A stretch of DNA of 64,000 nucleotides from Pukyongia salina. GTDB taxonomy: Bacteria > Bacteroidota > Bacteroidia > Flavobacteriales > Flavobacteriaceae. Below the pieces are notes generated by a model, which saw only the letters and a list, made by a program, of their open reading frames with translations, had not been told where the DNA came from and searched no databases. Positions 60,426-64,000 of this stretch are shown in pieces. The translations under genes were made by a program, and so were the position numbers. How positions within the stretch are numbered: position 1 is the stretch's first letter; every line of letters begins with the position of its first letter. Location of the stretch: the NCBI RefSeq assembly GCF_002966125.1, contig NZ_CP027062.1:558001-622000 (forward strand), in the 5' to 3' direction.

Positions 60426-61886
60426 ATGAAAAAAGTACTCTTCTCATTGATTACTTGTATTTTCATTCTCTCATGTGGCCCCTCTCAACCCGAACCAGAT
60501 TCTCCCCCTAATATTCTCTTTATCGAAGTAGACGACCTCACGGCCAAATATCTTGGGATACACGGGGCAAAGATTGCACGAACTCCCAATATTGATAGTC
60601 TTGCTCAGTCCGGAGTAATATTTAAGAATGCCATGGCACAAGGGGTTATGTGTACCCCATCCAGAAATTCTCTCATCACCGGAAAATATCCCCATGAACT
60701 TGGACTTTACGAAAATCTTGACTTGAAATCCCTGCCAAAAGATATATGGGCTTTTCCCATGACACTGCAACAGCATGGTTATACCAATTTCTGGGTTGGT
60801 AAGAATCATCTCATCCCTTACCGAGGAGGGCTACAACCGGAAAATGTGATCGACTTGAAGAATAAGGCAATTCAATGCAATATGGGATTCGATTCTGTAT
60901 ATCAGTCCTATGGCAGATCTATGGTTATCGATATGGCGAAACAACAATTTAAAACTATGGGTTGCTGGGAGGAAGGCATAGATTCTTATGGAGATTTTCT
61001 ATTTAAGAACGGACTGCTGGAGAAATTTATGGAGGAGGGCGGTGGCAAACCCACTACCCTGGACCCGGACACCGAAAGCATGGATGGTCATTTCACCACT
61101 TATGCTATGAATAAATTGAGTGAATATACCGAAGAAGGGCCTTTCTTTATGTGGTTAAACTACTCTGGCCCACACGGTCCGTTTAATGTTCAGGAAGAAT
61201 ACGGCAGGGGGTTATATAATAATCAGATGCCGCCCATTATCGATCCTGCCGAAGCGAACTACAAACTTCCTGAAGGCTTAAGAATGTACCCAAACAATAT
61301 CTACAACGATTATACCACCTTGGGATATCGCAGGAAATATGTAGCCGCAATTTCGTATGTGGATTCCCAAATTGGCAGACTACTGGATTTTATTAAAAAC
61401 TCCCGATATAAAGACAACACCGTCATCGTTTTCTTTTCAGATCACGGGATCATGACAGGAGATCACGGTTTATTGGGTAAGAATACCCTCTTTAAAGAAG
61501 TGCTTGATGCCGCTTTGATCATTTCCTACCCTAAGAAGTTCAAACCAAAGTTCGACTATACCCCGGTAGAACTTATCGATTTAGTGAAAACCACCCTGGA
61601 CATAGCACAGGTTGAGGATAGTACGATCCGTTCTATAAAAAATGGTCACAGTTTATTGCCACTACTGGATTGTAAAGGGAAATTTGAAGGAGACAGACTG
61701 GCTTTTAGTGAAATGCGTGATTTCAAGGCAGTTTTCGATGGGGTATATAAATATATTCATCATGAAGAGACTCCCCTTCTTTTCAATCTTGAAAAGAACC
61801 CAAATGAGACGGAGAATTGGCTGGAACGAAATCCCGAAAAAGCGGCCGAACTAAAAAAAGAGATCGAAGATTGGCTATCCCGATAA
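60426..61886 (+). CDS. Sulfatase (formylglycine-type), lipoprotein
   Basis: A 486-residue sulfatase. I start at ATG 60426, which gives the lipoprotein signal MKKVLFSLITCIFILSC; an ATG 21 bp upstream would add seven residues before the basic KK. The metal-site sequence EVDDLTAKYLGIHGAKIA starts the domain, with CTPSRNSLITG holding the formylglycine Cys76. NYSGPHGPFNVQEEYGRG and FFSDHGIMTGDHGLLGKN lie further on. The lipid anchor suggests periplasmic or outer-membrane placement. It could remove sulfate from marine polysaccharide or another ester. No other polysaccharide-use genes adjoin it. The modifying enzyme is elsewhere; GldJ is not expected to do it. Confidence 0.9.
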   Translation: MKKVLFSLITCIFILSCGPSQPEPDSPPNILFIEVDDLTAKYLGIHGAKIARTPNIDSLAQSGVIFKNAMAQGVMCTPSRNSLITGKYPHELGLYENLDLKSLPKDIWAFPMTLQQHGYTNFWVGKNHLIPYRGGLQPENVIDLKNKAIQCNMGFDSVYQSYGRSMVIDMAKQQFKTMGCWEEGIDSYGDFLFKNGLLEKFMEEGGGKPTTLDPDTESMDGHFTTYAMNKLSEYTEEGPFFMWLNYSGPHGPFNVQEEYGRGLYNNQMPPIIDPAEANYKLPEGLRMYPNNIYNDYTTLGYRRKYVAAISYVDSQIGRLLDFIKNSRYKDNTVIVFFSDHGIMTGDHGLLGKNTLFKEVLDAALIISYPKKFKPKFDYTPVELIDLVKTTLDIAQVEDSTIRSIKNGHSLLPLLDCKGKFEGDRLAFSEMRDFKAVFDGVYKYIHHEETPLLFNLEKNPNETENWLERNPEKAAELKKEIEDWLSR

Positions 61887-61913
61887 TGAAGAATCGTTTT
61901 TTACAAGATTTAA

Positions 61914-62072
61914 TTAACGATTGGGATTATTTAGAATAATAAGCGCTGCAATTACACCGGGTATCCATCCGCAGACAGTTAAAATAAGTACGATCAAGAC
62001 GGAGCCACAGCCTTTATCGATCACAGCCAGGGGCGGAAATAAAATAGACAATAATACCCTCCAAATACTCAT
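61914..62072 (-). CDS. YqaE/Pmp3 family membrane protein
   Basis: A 52-residue protein with two hydrophobic helices and the family phrases VLLSILFPPLAVIDKGCGSV and ILTVCGWIPGVIAALIIL. This is the Pmp3/YqaE proteolipid pattern, with a short end NNPNR. Members respond to salt and cold stress and affect membrane potential; the mechanism is unclear. It is transcribed convergently to the sulfatase gene and stops 27 bp from its stop codon. Confidence 0.88.
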   Translation of the reverse strand: MSIWRVLLSILFPPLAVIDKGCGSVLIVLILTVCGWIPGVIAALIILNNPNR

Positions 62073-62134
62073 AAGCACGAAATTACAATTAATAACATTC
62101 TATTAGAACAGCTTTTAAGACATTTGTTACATTG

Positions 62135-62165
62135 TTGAATAACTCATCATCGCTCGTTATATTTA
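62135..62165 (+). promoter_or_regulatory. Putative promoter of the thioredoxin-like lipoprotein gene
   Basis: TTG at 62135-62137, a 20-bp spacer and TATATTTA at 62158-62165, 13 bp before the ATG. Elements match TTTG/TAnnTTTG partly; the leader would be short. Confidence 0.3.
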
Positions 62166-62178
62166 CAAAAAATTATTT

Positions 62179-63081
62179 ATGAGATCTCCAATTTTTCTTA
62201 TCCTAATTCTAATCACCACCTTAACGGGATGTAAAGACAACCAGGCCGGAGTAGAGGTGGCCGAAGAAGTAATTCCCAATGAATCCGAAGATAAACTTTT
62301 GGGAAAGATCAATAAAGATAAACTTATGAAACCTGTCTTTGCAGAATGGTTTCAACCGGCTTACGAGGACTATAAGGTAAATACAGAGCTCGTCGAATCT
62401 TACAAGGACCAGCTAAAAGAATACGAGATAGAAGTCTTTATGGGCACCTGGTGTGAGGACAGTCAGCGCGAGATTCCTACCCTTTATAAAATACTCGAGG
62501 CAGCAGATTATCCTATGGAACAACTCACTATAATAGCCATAGACGATGAGATAGAAAATTATAAACGCAGCCCCGGAGGAGAAGAGGGAGGCCGGAACAT
62601 CCATCACGTACCCACTATCATTCTAAAGAAAAATGGGAACGAAGTAAACAGGATCATCGAATATCCGGTGCGAACTCTGGAAGAGGATCTGCAGCTTATC
62701 CTCGATGGAGGATATACACCCTACTACTTTGCAGCAGACATGGTTCATACCAGATTAATTGAAATGGGTCTTGAAAACTTTAAAGCAGATCTTAACAAAC
62801 TTGCGGTCGAATTTACCGGGAAGACACGAGATGTATACGAATTGAACACTTATGCCAAAACCATTTTCCGCCAGGGTAAAAAAGAAGAAGGTATCCAGGT
62901 GGCTACCTTAAATACGATGATCTACCCTAATAACCCTAATGCGTATGCCGGACTTGGCTCGAGGTATATGGATATGGAACAATACGAGGAAGCTGCGAAA
63001 TATTTTGGGAAGGCGGTGGCCATGGCTCCGGATGATAGTGAATTTAAAGGTTATCTGGAAGAAGCACAGGCTAAACTATAA
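62179..63081 (+). CDS. Thioredoxin-like lipoprotein with TPR-like C terminus
   Basis: A 300-residue lipoprotein with lipobox LTGC (Cys18). Residues about 80-180 form a thioredoxin-like fold: EVFMGTWCEDSQREIPTLYK, then LTIIAIDDE and HHVPTIILKKNGNEVNRI. The active-site position reads W-C-E-D-S, so only one Cys (Cys92) of the usual CxxC remains. The end (NPNAYAGLGSRYMDMEQYEE, then AAKYFGKAVAMAPDD) is a TPR-like pair. It may bind or reduce by a monothiol mechanism or serve as a chaperone. It is followed after 7 bp by the next exported gene. Confidence 0.82.
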   Translation: MRSPIFLILILITTLTGCKDNQAGVEVAEEVIPNESEDKLLGKINKDKLMKPVFAEWFQPAYEDYKVNTELVESYKDQLKEYEIEVFMGTWCEDSQREIPTLYKILEAADYPMEQLTIIAIDDEIENYKRSPGGEEGGRNIHHVPTIILKKNGNEVNRIIEYPVRTLEEDLQLILDGGYTPYYFAADMVHTRLIEMGLENFKADLNKLAVEFTGKTRDVYELNTYAKTIFRQGKKEEGIQVATLNTMIYPNNPNAYAGLGSRYMDMEQYEEAAKYFGKAVAMAPDDSEFKGYLEEAQAKL

Positions 63082-63088
63082 TCTCAAA

Positions 63089-64000
63089 ATGAACGCATAT
63101 AGAACTGTAATACTATTATTTTGTCTGCTGATAAGCCCTTTGGTACATGCGCAGTACGAATTTAGTGGGTATGTAGATGGCAGTATGATCGACGGTGAGG
63201 TTTACCTTTCTTTAGTTGAAGATTACAGGAAGATCTCCGGGGTATATAACGAGCAGATCATTGCCAAGATTAAGCCAGATTCAACCGGATTTTTCAGTTT
63301 TACAGGAAACAATCTACCCGAAGAAAACCGAATGTATCGTATACATGTGGATACTTGTCCCGACGGAGAATACAATCTTTCTCATGTAAGTGGCCATTGT
63401 GCCAATAGTAAGGAGGTGGTGTTCGTTGCCAACAATTCGCTTACACTGTCCTTACCTGTTACTTTCGAAAATGAGATGTTTTGTAAAATTGTTTCTGAAG
63501 ATGAACGGTCCAATGCTTTTCTGAAGATCGATTCACTTAAGAACGACATGCGCTTCGCCTTTAGCACCTATCGAAGTGAAGCCAACAGGAAGATAAATAC
63601 TCGCAAATGGTTTAGTATCCTGCAACAATATGGTGAACAACTCAACGAACCCCTGGCCGAACTATATATTTACAGTTTCCTGAGTGACCGGGGCAGTGAT
63701 CTCCATACCTATTACCTGGAGGATCTAAAAAATAACAGCTATTATTCCGGATTATTAACCCGATTAAAAACATCGTATCCGCAAACCTCCTACACTCAAC
63801 AATACGAGGCAGAACTTAAAGCAGACCAATTTTTGGTACAAACAGCTAGCGAGGCCAAATTACCCTGGTGGGTTTACCTCGCATCCGGTATCGCATTGAT
63901 CTCGGTATTGGGAAATTTTTATTTCTTCGGAAAATGGAAAAAAACAAAAAATGCCATCCCCGATGCCGGAAAGGTGTTGTCTAATCAGGAACAAAAGGTC
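63089..64000 (+). CDS. Membrane-anchored protein, probably a LuxR-type regulator, cut by window end
   Basis: The frame is open to the last base. The 304 visible residues begin with a signal peptide (ending VHAQ), followed by a periplasmic beta-rich domain starting YEFSGYVDGSMIDGEVYLSL that resembles DUF4369-like regions. A helical stretch precedes a transmembrane helix at about residues 260-281 (LPWWVYLASGIALISVLGNF). The visible cytoplasmic end AGKVLSNQEQKV looks like the opening of a LuxR-family HTH ('LT.QE..VL'). The C terminus is missing, so the DNA-binding domain is an inference. It lies 7 bp downstream of the thioredoxin-like lipoprotein gene. Confidence 0.7.
   Translation, partial: MNAYRTVILLFCLLISPLVHAQYEFSGYVDGSMIDGEVYLSLVEDYRKISGVYNEQIIAKIKPDSTGFFSFTGNNLPEENRMYRIHVDTCPDGEYNLSHVSGHCANSKEVVFVANNSLTLSLPVTFENEMFCKIVSEDERSNAFLKIDSLKNDMRFAFSTYRSEANRKINTRKWFSILQQYGEQLNEPLAELYIYSFLSDRGSDLHTYYLEDLKNNSYYSGLLTRLKTSYPQTSYTQQYEAELKADQFLVQTASEAKLPWWVYLASGIALISVLGNFYFFGKWKKTKNAIPDAGKVLSNQEQKV

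Overview
The window is about 64 kb of a marine-type Flavobacteriaceae (Bacteroidota) chromosome. The evidence is a complete PorV/PorU/GldJ type IX secretion (T9SS) and gliding block, two proteins with T9SS type A C-terminal sorting domains, many Bacteroidota-style lipoproteins, a periplasmic-TPR hybrid histidine kinase with an AraC output domain, and promoters of the Bacteroidota form TTTG-N19-21-TAnnTTTG. I see no rRNA, no CRISPR array, no intact insertion sequence and no prophage.

Layout. 0-1.2 kb: the end of a glycan locus (methyltransferase fragment and a family 2 glycosyltransferase). 1.3-5.6 kb: alkaline phosphatase, an MlaEF-type lipid ABC transporter and a T9SS-exported FG-GAP protein. 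5.6-12.7 kb, minus strand: DUF389 membrane protein, mannose-1-phosphate guanylyltransferase, SprT-like protease, SDR oxidoreductase, pyruvate dehydrogenase E2 and E1-alpha, and cytidine deaminase. 12.7-21.1 kb: porV and porU (minus), divergent from gldJ and murF (plus). 21.2-23.9 kb: MscS channel and six small envelope proteins of the YtxH/holin/DUF1328 kind, which looks like an envelope-stress set. 24.0-26.4 kb: 116-bp tandem repeats and two tRNA-Val genes, each followed by the same 138-bp trailer. Between the tRNAs lie an XRE/S24-like regulator and a small lipoprotein. 26.4-34.8 kb, minus: folC, a T9SS-exported sialidase-like propeller protein, tonB-exbD-exbB, nhaD and anmK. 35.0-36.2 kb: acyl-CoA dehydrogenase behind a consensus promoter, then palindromic repeats.

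36.6-44.6 kb holds the least explained block: six co-directional, mostly abutting or overlapping genes. They encode a coiled-coil protein, two soluble proteins of unknown function, an unusual AAA+ ATPase and two membrane proteins, one with a large extracytoplasmic domain. It reads as one machine coupling ATP hydrolysis in the cytoplasm to the envelope, and it is my main candidate for an undescribed system. A convergent minus-strand operon follows (putative porin, DoxX-like, DUF2071, methyltransferase, small membrane protein).

48.8-64 kb: rnhB, a large propeller lipoprotein, the hybrid histidine kinase, a run of secreted or lipoprotein genes including an OmpA-family protein, lipB, a sulfatase, a Pmp3-type peptide, a thioredoxin-like lipoprotein, and a membrane protein cut by the window end that is probably a LuxR-type regulator. 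All functional calls rest on reading motifs in the translated sequence; no database search was run.
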